A stretch of DNA of 64,000 nt, taken from NCBI GenBank assembly GCA_014155875.1, contig JACEFZ010011719.1, positions 396,001 through 460,000 on the forward strand, read 5' to 3'. The DNA is from Cepaea nemoralis (taxonomy: Eukaryota > Mollusca > Gastropoda > Stylommatophora > Helicidae). The position numbers and the translations under genes were made by a program. Of the stretch, positions 37,965 through 50,000 are shown piece by piece (the first letter of the stretch is position 1; each line of letters begins with the position of its first letter). The notes under the pieces were generated by a model that made no database searches, was not told the DNA's origin, and was given only the letters and a program-made list of their open reading frames with translations.

Positions 37965-38461
37965 ACTGGGACCGTTGGAGGGCCTTACTTGCCTCGCATC
38001 CTGTGGTGTTTACACTGCACACTCATGGTACAGGTGTGAGGACAGGTAGGCTTCGTGGTGAGTGGCTTGCTTCGCTTCGGAGGTCACGGGTAGCAAGCAT
38101 CACCTCGATCTTTTCTCCGGGGCATGCCGGTGGGCTGGGGAATCAACACGCGGACAGATTGGCTGGCTCTGCAGAACTTGGTGGAGTATTGATACATGAT
38201 AAGGCAGACGTGATTGCGGCCTTGTGGGAGCACATGTACATCTCCGAGGAGCAAATGGATCACCATAGTCTGGCAAGAATGCGACAGCGAGGTGTGACGA
38301 GGGGATCCGGCCCACGCTCGACGCTCAGAGGAAAGGCGAGACGGACATATAATCAGATTGCTACTGGAACTATTGGTGTTGGAACTCTTCGCTGGCTGCT
38401 GAGGAATGGGGCAGAGCGTTTATGGGAATGCCCCGAATGCTGTGATGTCGGTTCCTAAATC
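37965..38461 (+). pseudogene. LINE RNase H C-terminal fragment
   Basis: The frame at 37952-38458 holds the last third of an RNase H domain (SITSIFSPGHAGGLGN, then ADRLAGSA) and the downstream tail domain (DKADVIAALWE, LARMRQRGV, NQIATGTIGVGTLRWLL, ERLWECPEC). Histidine and the last aspartate are present, and the first three catalytic acids are missing because the copy is 5'-truncated at about 37965. The C-terminal W-x-CPEC ending matches the LINE at 10.4 kb. It differs from the 33.4-kb and 60.5-kb fragments and represents a second RNase H LINE family. After the stop there is a short tcaatcaatca run that may be its tail. Confidence 0.8.
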
Positions 38462-38793
38462 AATACATCAGTCAATCAATCACCATGGTACAAACTCGTG
38501 CGCCATGATGGCTGTTTGATTGATAGCTCTGCGTACAGGCGACCACAACAACACAGTGTACTGAAGAATAACCTTGCTCTGGACAGATTTGGCATCTTTT
38601 CTTCTGGCAGAAGAAATTCGTTGATCTCATGAATCTGATGAGGCATTCCACAGCGGGAACAGACAAACTAAAAGAACATACACGTTTCACCTAATGGTCG
38701 GAAAAATTGAACACCATCTTTCCCCCATTAATCTACCAAAAGAGTCTTGCCCCCATTAATCTACCAAAAGGGGACTGGCTGTTATACTGGGAT

Positions 38794-38794
<1 letters not shown>
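38462..38794. other. Short unique or retroposon-trailer sequence
   Basis: Near 38717-38771 a unit of about 30 bp (cccccattaatctaccaaaag) occurs twice. The last part (ctggctgttatactgggatt) leads straight into the AAG repeat and looks like the 3' end of a retroposon with an (AAG)n tail. I see no gene. Confidence 0.4.
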
Positions 38795-38824
<30 letters not shown>

Positions 38825-38893
38825 AAGAAGAAGAAGAAGAAGAAGAAGAAGAAGAAGAAGAAGAAGAAGAAGAAGAAGAAGAAGAAGAAGAAG

Positions 38894-38925
<32 letters not shown>

Positions 38926-38936
38926 GAAGGAGAAGA
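38795..38936. repeat. (AAG)n microsatellite
   Basis: About 45 near-perfect AAG repeats, with TAG and AGG interruptions at the right end. Source of the poly-F and poly-S open frames on the minus strand. Confidence 0.95.
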
Positions 38937-38938
38937 CC

Positions 38939-38973
<35 letters not shown>

Positions 38974-39070
38974 GAACAATACAACAGCAACAACAACAAG
39001 AACAGCAACAACAACAACAACAGCAACAACAACAACAACAATAATAACAACAACTTCAACAATAACAAAA
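38937..39070. repeat. (CAA)n microsatellite
   Basis: CAA repeats with AAG, CAG and TAA interruptions, directly joined to the AAG tract. Confidence 0.95.
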
Positions 39071-39275
39071 ACACTGAGAACAAGAAGAAGAAGAAGAAGA
39101 AGACGTAGAAGAAGAAGATGAATCATACGTTAGTTAAAGGCAAATTAGGTAAATACGAAGTTTACAAGTAAGTCGAAGACGAAGATGAAACCAAAACAAT
39201 GACAATAAACATAAGAGTTGAGGAAAGAATACAAATAATACATTAATATCCACAACGTGTGATTAACTCTTGCAG

Positions 39276-39403
39276 GTTGTAAAGACTACAACGGTGCTTG
39301 TCGTGAATTGGGCAGCCAGTTTCCCAAGGCCATCAATGGTCAACTGCACCAGCAGTGCACCTGCACGCTTGTTAGTAATGGGCTTGTGAGATACGGATGC
39401 TGA
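39276..39403 (+). CDS. Putative terminal exon B: cysteine-rich (VWC-like) module
   Basis: A 3' splice motif (gtgattaactcttgcag) ends at 39275. The exon starts with two bases of a split codon (phase 1), then encodes 41 residues from CKDYNGACRELGSQFP through HQQCTCTLVSNGLVRYGC to a TGA at 39401-39403. The cysteine pattern and the GSxF motif parallel exon A (29033-29161), and the phases of exon A's donor and this acceptor are compatible. That suggests two modules of one secreted, disulfide-rich protein resembling single VWC domains. AATAAA follows five bases after the stop. A competing 67-codon minus-strand frame over the same bases (39263-39466) is treated as a shadow. Predicted from sequence only, and other exons may lie between or upstream. 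Confidence 0.5.
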
Positions 39404-39407
39404 GGCA

Positions 39408-39413
39408 AATAAA
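39408..39413 (+). terminator. Poly(A) signal AATAAA after exon B
   Basis: Canonical hexamer AATAAA directly downstream of the stop codon of exon B. Consistent with a very short 3' UTR, though an isolated hexamer is weak evidence. Confidence 0.4.
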
Positions 39414-40499
39414 AACACCAGCGTTAATCTGAGAACTCTTGCAGACAACGCTACAAGTGTACTCATGAAAGTCCACAGCCTGAAACAACAATACCACTCA
39501 TCTCATCTCATCTTGTTCTTCTTGCACCTTGCGATGTGGAGGTGAAGCATAAACAGCAGGAGAGTGCTCGTTTATGGACTTACATGGTCGGCCTCTTCTG
39601 CTGATTCTCTACATCATTGTTTGTTGTGGCAGAACCCTTCCACTTGCTTTTTTTCTTAATACATCTAGTGCTGCTATAATACCTTCTTTAGCCCTGATTT
39701 AATCATTTCTGATTTTCTCTCTTCTTCGTACGTTCGGTAGTCTTCTCAGAAATCCAATTACGCATTTTGCAAACTTCTTTTCTCCTTTTTTTCTGTCATT
39801 GTCTTGGTTTGGCATAGATAGCATTGATGTGGTAGGAAGATTGTGTTGTGAGTGGCACCTTACACTCTTGACAGACCAAAGTATGTGAGATGGAACTTTG
39901 CCAAAATTCTATGACAATGCCTGGACAGAGCTTCAGAGAACATGTGGTCCCCACACGACATGTTCCCTCTCTTGGCCTTGCCTTGTTTAATCCAGAGGAA
40001 TGGGTAACCAATACGTCTGGAACAAAGTAGGCTGCAGACGTTGGCGGCTCAGCGTCAAACCTCCGAGACCTCGCCTCCTCGAGCAGATGGCGAGCGATGG
40101 CCAGACCCTGAAACCCATGGAACCTGACTTAGAGGCGCTCAGCCAAGTCCCACAGGTGAGGGCCTCTTACGCGCCTGGACCATATGACGCTTACATCTGA
40201 CAGTCGCAAGTGTCTGGACCTGTGTAAACGTGTACTACCGTCAGACTGCCCGCCTGACTCGTGTGGATCCCGCGACCATTCTTTACTATTGGTGCATTCG
40301 TTCAATAAGTTGGTTTGTCCTATTGCATCTATTTTCGATCAGGTCTTCTGATTTTTCATTTGATGATAGTATGCTACCTAAGTATAATGTTAGTCTTAAA
40401 TAGATAATCTACGTGAACCCAACAGCAATAGCTGCTTAATACAGATATTTGTGCTGATCATTTATATGTGCGTGTTCCATTGTATAATGTATGAATGGT
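39414..40499. other. Unique sequence, no gene recognised
   Basis: AT-rich with pyrimidine runs. A 66-codon plus-strand frame at 40000-40200, in a locally GC-rich patch, has no recognisable motif and I do not call it. Confidence 0.4.
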
Positions 40500-40702
40500 G
40501 AGTGTTTCTTCTCTTCTTCTATTTCGTATCCCCAAATGAACAATAGGGCCTCAACCAGCCCACAATCAGCCGTTCTATATGTTGCTGTCTCTTGCAGTTT
40601 CCTCCATGTTCTTCCGATTGTGTTCATCTCTGTCTCCATGTTTCTTCTCCGTGTGGTTTCATGGCCTCCTCTATCTCTTGTACCCTGACATTGCAAGGAC
40701 AA
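40500..40702 (-). pseudogene. LINE ORF C-terminal remnant
   Basis: The minus-strand frame reads GGHETTRRRNMETEMNTIG, RTWRKLQETA and GLVEALLFIWG. This follows the pattern of the basic, tryptophan-containing C-terminus found after the RT thumb in several LINE families (RGR-x-x-xTWRRTVE ... W ... D-R-xxW-xx-VEAL). It is about 65 residues long, with nothing upstream recognisable. A domesticated or unrelated origin is possible. Confidence 0.45.
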
Positions 40703-40864
40703 AACTTTCTATTTATCTCTTCTTCTCCGTTCCTCTTTCTATGGGAGTAATTCAGACCTAACGATGCACTACAAGAAACAAATGAAAACCGTAAACTGAT
40801 TAGATAATTTAGACGTAGACAGTCATAACTTTTTAGTCACGTTTTAGAAATAAATTAGAGAACT

Positions 40865-41056
40865 TTATGATAACTGGCAAGATTGAGGGGAAGACAACAA
40901 GGAGTAGGCAGAGAAGTAAATAAAGGGGTGAATTGGCCATTTGGCAATGCCGAGAAAAGAACACTGAGCTGATCCACGACTCTGGTGATGGAGTGAGATG
41001 GCGAAACATGACCTCCCACGCTTATCGGCATGGGACATGATGATGATGTTGATGCA
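40865..41056 (+). pseudogene. LINE ORF C-terminal remnant with GATGAT tail
   Basis: In two frames the plus strand reads TGKIEGK followed by SRQR, then ELIHDSGDGVRWRNMTSHAYRHGT and a TGA that is the first unit of a (TGA)n tail. The same C-terminal architecture, including TGKIEGKRGRGRPRE and a final GT-stop-(TGATGA), is present at 58000-58871, so the two are related families. The copy is 5'-truncated, has a frameshift and a nonsense codon, and abuts the 59-bp array within about 50 bp. Confidence 0.7.
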
Positions 41057-41094
41057 TTTCAATGGTCAGTGTGTTTGACTTCAACAGGTATTTG

Positions 41095-44000
41095 TGCAGG
41101 TTAACTTTCTCTAGACAGATTCCATCCAATGTAATGGGCTCTATCTACCCGTGGGTAAGTTCACGTCCTCTAGACAGATTCCATCCAAGGTAACGGGCTC
41201 TATCTACCCGTGGGTAAGTACACTTCCTCTAGACAGATTCCATCCAAGGTAACGGGCTCTATCTACCCGTGGGTAAGTACACTTCCTCTAGACAGATTCC
41301 ATCCAATGTAATGGGCTCTTTCTACCCGTGGGTAAGTACACTTCCTCTAGACAGATTCCATCCAAGGTAACGGTCTCTATCTACCCGTGGGTAAGTTCAC
41401 TTCCTCTACACAGATTCCATCCAAGGTAACGGGCTCTATCTACTAGTGGGTAAGTTCACTTCCTCTAGACAGATTCCATCCAAGGTAACGGTCTCTATCT
41501 ACCCGTGGGTAAGTACACTTCCTCTAGACAGATTCCATCCAAGGTAACGGGCTCTATCTACCCGTGGATAAGTTCACTTCCTCTACACAGATTCCATCCA
41601 AGGTAACGGGCTCTATCTACCCGTGGGTAAGTTCACTTCCTCTAGACAGATTCCATCCAAGGTCATGGGCTCTATCTACCCGTGGGTAAGTTCACTTCCT
41701 CTAGACAGATTCCATCCAAGGTCACGGTCTCTAACTACCCGTGGGTAAGTTCACTTCCTCTAGACAGATTCCATCCAAGGTAAGGGCTCTATCTACCCGT
41801 AGGTAAGTTCACTTTCTCTAGACAGATACCATCCAAGGTAACGGGCTCTATCTACCCGTGGGTAAGTTCACTTCCTCTAGACAGATTCCATCCAAGGTAA
41901 CGGGCTCTATCTACCCGTAGGTAAGGTCACTTTCTCTAGACAGATTCCATCCAAGGTAACGGGCTCTATCTACTCGTGGGTAAGTTCACTTCCTCTAGAC
42001 AGATTCCATCCAAGGTAACAGGCTCTATCTACCCGTGGGTAAGTTCACTTCCTCTACACAGATTCCATCCAAGGTAACGGTCACTATCTACCCGTGGGTA
42101 AGTTCACTTCCTCTAGACAGATTCCATCCAAGGTATAGGGTTCTATCTACCCGTGGGTAAGTTCACTTCCTCTAGACAGATTCCATCCAAGGTAACGGGC
42201 TCTATCTACCCGTGGGTAAGTTCACTTCCTCTAGACAGATTCCATCCAATGTAATGGGCTCTATCTACCCGTGGGTAAGTTCACTTCCTCTACACAGATT
42301 CCATCCAAGGTAACGGGCTCTATCTACACGTGGGTTAGTTCACTTCCACTAGACAGATTCAATCCAAGGTAACGGCTCTATTTACCCGTGGGTAAGTTCA
42401 CTTCCTCTAGACAGATTCCATCCAAGGTATCGGGCTCTATCTACCCGTGGCTAAGTTCACTTCCTCTAGAAAGATTCCATCCAAGGTAACGGCTCTATCT
42501 ACCCGTGGGTAAGTTCACTTCCTCTAGACAGATTCCATCCAAGGTATCGGGCTCTATCTACCCGTGAGTAAGTTCACTTCCTCTAGACAGATTCCATCCA
42601 AGGTAACGGCTCTATCTACCCGTGGGTAAGTTCACTTCCTCTAGACAGATTCCATCCAAGGTAACGGGCTCTATCTACCCGTGGGTAAATTCACTTCCTC
42701 TACACAGATTCCATCCAATGTAATGGGCTCTATCTACCCGTGGGTAAGTTCACTTCCTCTACACAGATTCCATCCAAGGTATCGGGCTCTATCTACCCGT
42801 GGGTAAGTTCACTTCCTCTACACAGATTCCATCCAAGGTAACGGGCTCTATCTACACGTGGGTTAGTTCACTTCCTCTAGACAGATTCCATCCAAGGTAA
42901 CGGCTCTATATACCCGTGGGTAAGTTCATTTCCTCTAGACAGATTCCATCCAAGGTATCGGGCTTTATCTACCCGTGGGTAAATTCACTTCCTCTAGACA
43001 GATTCCATCCAAGGTAACGGCTCTATGTACCCGTGGGTAAGTTCACTTCCTCTAGACAGATTCCATCCAAGGTATCGGGCTCTATCTACCCGTGGGTAAG
43101 TTCACTTCCTCTAGACAGATTCCATCCAAGGTAACGGGCTCTATCTACCCGTGGGTAAGTTCACTTCCTCTAGACAAATTCCACCCAAGGTAACGGTCTC
43201 TATCTACCAGTGAGTAGCTTTGCTTCCTCTAGACAGATTCCACCCAAGGTAACGGGCTCTACACAGATTCCATCCAAGGTAACGGTCTCTATCTACCCGT
43301 GGGTAAGTTCACTTCCTCTAGACAGATTCCATCCAAGGTAACGGCTCTATCTACCCGTGGGTAAGTTCACTTCCTCTAGACAGATTCCATCCAAGGTAAC
43401 GGGCTCTATCTACCCGTGGGTAAGTTCACTTCCTCTACACAGATTCCATCCAAGGTAACGGGCTCTATCTACCCGTGGGTAAGTTCACTTCCTTTAGACA
43501 GATTCCACCCAAGGTAACGAGCTCTATCTACTCGTGGGTAAGTTCACTTCCTCTAGACAGATTCCATCCAAGGTAATGGGTTCTATCTACCCGTGGGTAA
43601 GTTCACTTCCTCTAGACAGATTCCATCCAAGGTAACGGGCTCTATCTACCCGTGGGTAAGTTCACTTCCTCTACACAGATTCCATCCAATGTAATGGGCT
43701 CTATCTACCCGTGGGTAAGTTCACTTCCTCTACACAGATTCCATCCAAGGTATCGGGCTCTATCTACCCGTGGGTAAGTTCACTTCCTCTACACAGATTC
43801 CAGCCAAGGTAACGGGCTCTATCTACACGTGGGTTAGTTCACTTCCTCTAGACAGATTCCATCCAAGGTAACGGCTCTATATACCCGTGGGTAAGTTCAT
43901 TTCCTCTAGACAGATTCCATCCAAGGTATCGGGCTTTATCTATCCGTGGGTAAGTTCACTTCCTCTAGACAGATTCCATCCAAGGTAACGGCTCTATGTA

Positions 44001-47000
44001 CCCGTGGGTAAGTTCACTTCCTCTAGACAGATACAATCCAATTTATCGGGCTCTATCTACCCGTGGGTAAGTTCACTTCCTCTAGATAGATTCCATCCAA
44101 GGTAACGGCTCTATCTACCCCTGGGTAAGTTCACTTCCTCTAGACAGATTCCATCCAAGGTAACGGTCTCTATCTACCCGTGGGTAAGTTCACTTCCTCT
44201 AGACAGATTCCATCCAAGGTAACGGTCTCTATCTAGCCGTGGGTAAGTTCACTTCCTCTAGACAGATTCCATCCAAGGTAACGGGCTCTATCTACCCGTG
44301 GGTAAGTTCACTTCCTCTAGACAAATTCCACCCAAGGTAACGGTCTCTATCTACCAGTGAGTAGCTTTGCTTCCTCTAGACAGATTCCATCCAAGGTAAC
44401 GGTCTCTATCTATCCGTTGGTAAGTTCACTTCCTCTAGACAGATTCCATCCAAGGTAACGGTCTCTATCTACCAGTGAGTAGCTTTGCTTCCTCTAGACA
44501 GATTCCACCCAAGATAACGGGCTCTACACAGATTCCATCCAAGGTAACGGTCTCTATCTACCCGTGGGTAAGTTCACTTCTTCTGGACAGATTCCATCCA
44601 AGGTAACGGGCTCTATCTACCCGTGGGTAAGTTCACTTCCTCAAGACAGATTAAATCCAAGGTAACGGGCTCTATCTACCAGTGGGTAAGTTCACTTCCT
44701 CTAGACAGATTCCACCCAAGGTAACGAGCTCTATCTACCCGTGGTTAAGTACACTTCCTCTAGACAGATTCCATCCAAGGTAACGGGCTCTATCTACCCG
44801 TGGTAAGTTACACTTCCTCTAGACAGATTCCATCCAATGTAACGGGCTCTATCTATCCCGTGGGTAAGTTCACTTCCTCTAGACAGATTCCATCCAAGGT
44901 AACGGGCTCTATCTACCCGTGGGTAAGTTCACTTCCTCTAGACAGATTCCATCCAAGGTAACGGTCTCTATCTACCCGTGGGTAAGTTCACTTCCTCTAG
45001 ACAGATTCCATCCAAGGTAACGGGCTCTATCTACCCGTGGGTAAGTTCACTTCCTCTAGACAGATTCCATCCAAGGTAACGGGCTCTATCTACCCGTGGG
45101 TAAGTTCACTTCCTCTAGACAGATTCCATCCAAGGTAACGGGCTCTATCTACCCGTGGGTAAGTTCACTTCCTCTAGACAGATTAAATCCAAGGTAACGG
45201 GCTCTATCTACCAGTGGGTAAGTTCACTTCCTCTAGACAGATTCCACCCAAGGTAACGAGCTCTATCTACCCGTGGTTAAGTACACTTCCTCTAGACAGA
45301 TTCCATCCAAGGTAACGGGCTCTATCTACCCGTGGTTAAGTACACTTCCTCTAGACAGATTCCATCCAATGTAATGGGCTCTATCTACCCGTGGGTAAGT
45401 TCACTTCCTCTAGACAGATTCCATCCAAGGTAACGGGCTCTATCTACCCGTGGGTAAGTACACTTCCTCTAGACAGATTCCATCCAAGGTAACGGTCTCT
45501 ATCTACCCGTGGGTAAGTTCACTTCCTCTACACAGGTTCCATCCAAGGTAACGGGCTCTATCTACTCGTGGGTAAGTTCACTTCCTCTAGACAGATTCCA
45601 TCCAAGGTATCGGGCTCTATCTACCCGTGAGTAAGTTCACTTCCTCTAGACAGATTCCATCCAAGGTAACGGCTCTATCTACCCGTGGGTAAGTTCACTT
45701 CCTCTAGACAGATTCCATCCAAGGTAACGGGCTCTATCTACCCGTGGGTAAATTCACTTCCTCTAGACAGATTCCATCCAATGTAATGGGCTCTATCTAC
45801 CCGTGGGTAAGTTCACTTCCTCTACACAGATTCCATCCAAGGTATCGGGCTCTATCTACCCGTGGGTAAGTTCACTTCCTCTACACAGATTCCATCCAAG
45901 GTAACGGGCTCTATCTACACGTGGGTTAGTTCACTTCCTCTAGACAGATTCCATCCAAGGTAACGGCTCTATATACCCGTGGGTAAGTTCATTTCCTCTA
46001 GACAGATTCCATCCAAGGTATCGGGCTTTATCTACCCGTGGGTAAGTTCACTTCCTCTAGACAGATTCCATCCAAGGTAACGGCTCTATGTACCCGTGGG
46101 TAAGTTCACTTCCTCTAGACAGATTCCATCCAAGGTATCGGGCTCTATCTACCCGTGGGTAAGTTCACTTCCTCTAGACAGATTCCATCCAAGGTAACGG
46201 GCTCTATCTACCCGTGGGTAAGTTCACTTCCTCTAGACAAATTCCACCCAAGGTAACGGTCTCTATCTACCAGTGAGTAGCTTTGCTTCCTCTAGACAGA
46301 TTCCATCCAAGGTAACGGTCTCTATCTATTCGTGGGTAAGTTCACTTCCTCTAGACAGATTCCATCCAATGTAACGGTCTCTATCTACCAGTGAGTAGCT
46401 TTGCTTCCTCTAGACAGATTCCACCCAAGGTAACGGGCTCTACACAGATTCCATCCAAGGTAACGGTCTCTATCTACCCGTGGGTAAGTTCACTTCCTCT
46501 AGACAGATTCCATCCAAGGTAACGGCTCTATCTACCCGTGGGTAAGTTCACTTCCTCTAGACAGATTCCATCCAAGGTAACGGGCTCTATCTACCCGTGG
46601 GTAAGTTCACTTCCTCTACACAGATTCCATCCAAGGTAACGGGCTCTATCTACCCGTGGGTAAGTTCACTTCCTTTAGACAGATTCCACCCAAGGTAACG
46701 AGCTCTATCTACTCGTGGGTAAGTTCACTTCCTCTAGACAGATTCCATCCAAGGTAATGGGTTCTATCTACCCGTGGGTAAGTTCACTTCCTCTAGACAG
46801 ATTCCATCCAAGGTAACGGGCTCTATCTACCCGTGGGTAAGTTCACTTCCTCTAGCACAGATTCCATCCAATGTAATGGGCTCTATCTACCCGTGGGTAA
46901 GTTCACTTCCTCTACACAGATTCCATCCAAGGTAATCGGGCTCTATCTACCCGTGGGTAAGTTCACTTCCTCTACACAGATTCCAGCCAAGGTAACGGGC

Positions 47001-50000
47001 TCTATCTACACGTGGGTTAGTTCACTTCCTCTAGACAGATTCCATCCAAGGTAACGGCTCTATATACCCGTGGGTAAGTTCATTTCCTCTAGACAGATTC
47101 CATCCAAGGTATCGGGCTTTATCTATCCGTGGGTAAGTTCACTTCCTCTAGACAGATTCCATCCAAGGTAACGGCTCTATGTACCCGTGGGTAAGTTCAC
47201 TTCCTCTAGACAGATACAATCCAATTTATCGGGCTCTATCTACCCGTGGGTAAGTTCACTTCCTCTAGATAGATTCCATCCAAGGTAACGGCTCTATCTA
47301 CCCCTGGGTAAGTTCACTTCCTCTAGACAGATTCCATCCAAGGTAACGGTCTCTATCTACCCGTGGGTAAGTTCACTTCCTCTAGACAGATTCCATCCAA
47401 GGTAACGGTCTCTATCTAGCCGTGGGTAAGTTCACTTCCTCTAGACAGATTCCATCCAAGGTAACGGGCTCTATCTACCCGTGGGTAAGTTCACTTCCTC
47501 TAGACAAATTCCACCCAAGGTAACGGTCTCTATCTACCAGTGAGTAGCTTTGCTTCCTCTAGACAGATTCCATCCAAGGTAACGGTCTCTATCTATCCGT
47601 TGGTAAGTTCACTTCCTCTAGACAGATTCCATCCAAGGTAACGGTCTCTATCTACCAGTGAGTAGCTTTGCTTCCTCTAGACAGATTCCACCCAAGATAA
47701 CGGGCTCTACACAGATTCCATCCAAGGTAACGGTCTCTATCTACCCGTGGGTAAGTTCACTTCTTCTAGACAGATTCCATCCAAGGTAACGGGCTCTATC
47801 TACCCGTGGGTAAGTTCACTTCCTCAAGACAGATTAAATCCAAGGTAACGGGCTCTATCTACCAGTGGGTAAGTTCACTTCCTCTAGACAGATTCCACCC
47901 AAGGTAACGAGCTCTATCTACCCGTGGTTAAGTACACTTCCTCTAGACAGATTCCATCCAAGGTAACGGGCTCTATCTACCCGTGGTTAAGTACACTTCC
48001 TCTAGACAGATTCCATCCAATGTAATGGGCTCTATCTATCCGTGGGTAAGTTCACTTCCTCTAGACAGATTCCATCCAAGGTAACGGGCTCTATCTACCC
48101 GTGGGTAAGTACACTTCCTCTAGACAGATTCCATCCAAGGTAACGGTCTCTATCTACCCGTGGGTAAGTTCACTTCCTCTACACAGGTTCCATCCAAGGT
48201 AACGGGCTCTATCTACTCGTGGGTAAGTTCACTTCCTCTAGACAGATTCCATCCAAGGTAACGGTCTCTATCTACCCGTGGGTAAGTTCACTTCCTCTAG
48301 ACAGATTCCATCCAAGGTAACGGGCTCTATCTACCCGTGGGTAAGTTCACTTCCTCAAGACAGATTAAATCCAAGGTAACGGGCTCTATCTACCAGTGGG
48401 TAAGTTCACTTCCTCTAGACAGATTCCACCCAAGGTAACGGTCTCTATCTAGCCGTGGGTAAGTTCACTTCCTCTAGACAGATTCCATCCAAGGTAACGG
48501 GCTCTATCTACCCGTGGGTAAGTTCACTTCCTCTAGACAAATTCCATCCAAGGTAACGGTCTCTATCTACCAGTCAGTAGCTTTGCTTCCTCTGGACAGA
48601 TTTCATCCAAGGTAACGGTCTCTATCTATCCGTGGGTAAGTTCACTTCCTCTAGACAGATTCCATCCAAGGTAACGGTCTCTATCTACCAGTGAGTAACT
48701 TTGCTTCCTCTAGACAGATTCCACCCAAGGTAACGGGCTCTACACAGATTCCATCCAAGGTAACGGTCTCTATCTACCCGTGGGTAAGTTAACTTCTTCT
48801 AGACAGATTCCATCCAAGGTAACGGGCTCTATCTACCCGTGGGTAAGTTCACTTCCTCAAGACAGATTAAATCCAAGGTAACGGGCTCTATCTACCCGTG
48901 GGTAAGTTCACTTCCTCTAGACAGATTCCACCCAAGGTAACGAGCTCTATCTACCAGTGGGTAAGTACACTTCCTCTAGACAGATTCCATCCAAGGTAAC
49001 GGGCTCTATCTACCCGTGGGTAAGTACACTTCCTCTAGACAGATTCCATCCAATGTAATGGGCTCTATCTACCCGTGGGTAAGTTCACTTCCTCTAGACA
49101 GATTCCATCCAAGGTAACGGGCTCTATCTACTCGTGGGTAAGTTCACTTCCTGTAGACAGATTCCATCCAAGGTAACGGTCTCTATATACCCGTGGGTAT
49201 GTACACTTCCTCTAGACAGATTCCATCCAAGGTAACGGGCTCTATCTACCCGTGGATAAGTTCACTTCCTCTACACAGATTCCATCCAAGGTAACGGGCT
49301 CTATCTACCCGTGGGTAAGTTCACTTCCTCTAGACAGATTCCATCCAAGGTCATGGGCTCTATCTACCCGTGGGTAAGTTCACTTCCTCTAGACAAATTC
49401 CACCCAAGGTAACGGTCTCTATCTACCAGTGAGTAGCTTTGCTTCCTCTAGACAGATTCCACCCAAGGTAACGGGCTCTACACAGATTCCATCCAAGGTA
49501 ACGGTCTCTATCTACCCGTGGGTAAGTTAACTTCTTCTAGACAGATTCCATCCAAGGTAACGGGCTCTATCTACCCGTGGGTAAGTTCACTTCCTCAAGA
49601 CAGATTAAATCCAAGGTAACGGGCTCTATCTACCCGTGGGTAAGTTCACTTCCTCTAGACAGATTCCACCCAAGGTAACGAGCTCTATCTACCCGTGGGT
49701 AAGTACACTTCCTCTAGACTGATTCCATCCAAGGTAACGGGCTCTATCAACCCGTGGGTAAGTACACTTCCTCTAGACAGATTCCATCCAAGGTAACGGT
49801 CTCTATCTACCCGTGGGTAAGTTCACTTCCTCTACACAGATTCCATCCAAGGTAACGGGCTCTATCTACTCGTGGGTAAGTTCACTTCCTCTAGACAGAT
49901 TCCATCCAAGGTAACGGTCTCTATCTACCCGTGGGTAAGTACACTTCCTCTAGACAGATTCCATCCAAGGTAACGGGCTCTATCTACCCGTGGATAAGTT

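Noticed and set aside
38472..38690. Minus-strand frame with CQIC, faintly like a piggyBac C-terminal cysteine region
   Set aside because: Cysteine spacing does not continue correctly, no transposase body is present, and an alternative frame is equally open.
39263..39466. Minus-strand 67-codon frame with a signal-peptide-like start (RVLRLTLVFLFASAS)
   Set aside because: It overlaps exon B on the opposite strand. The plus strand has the acceptor, cysteine pattern, stop and AATAAA, so the minus frame is more likely a shadow.
40000..40200. 66-codon frame in a GC-richer patch
   Set aside because: No motif, homology or splice signals recognised.
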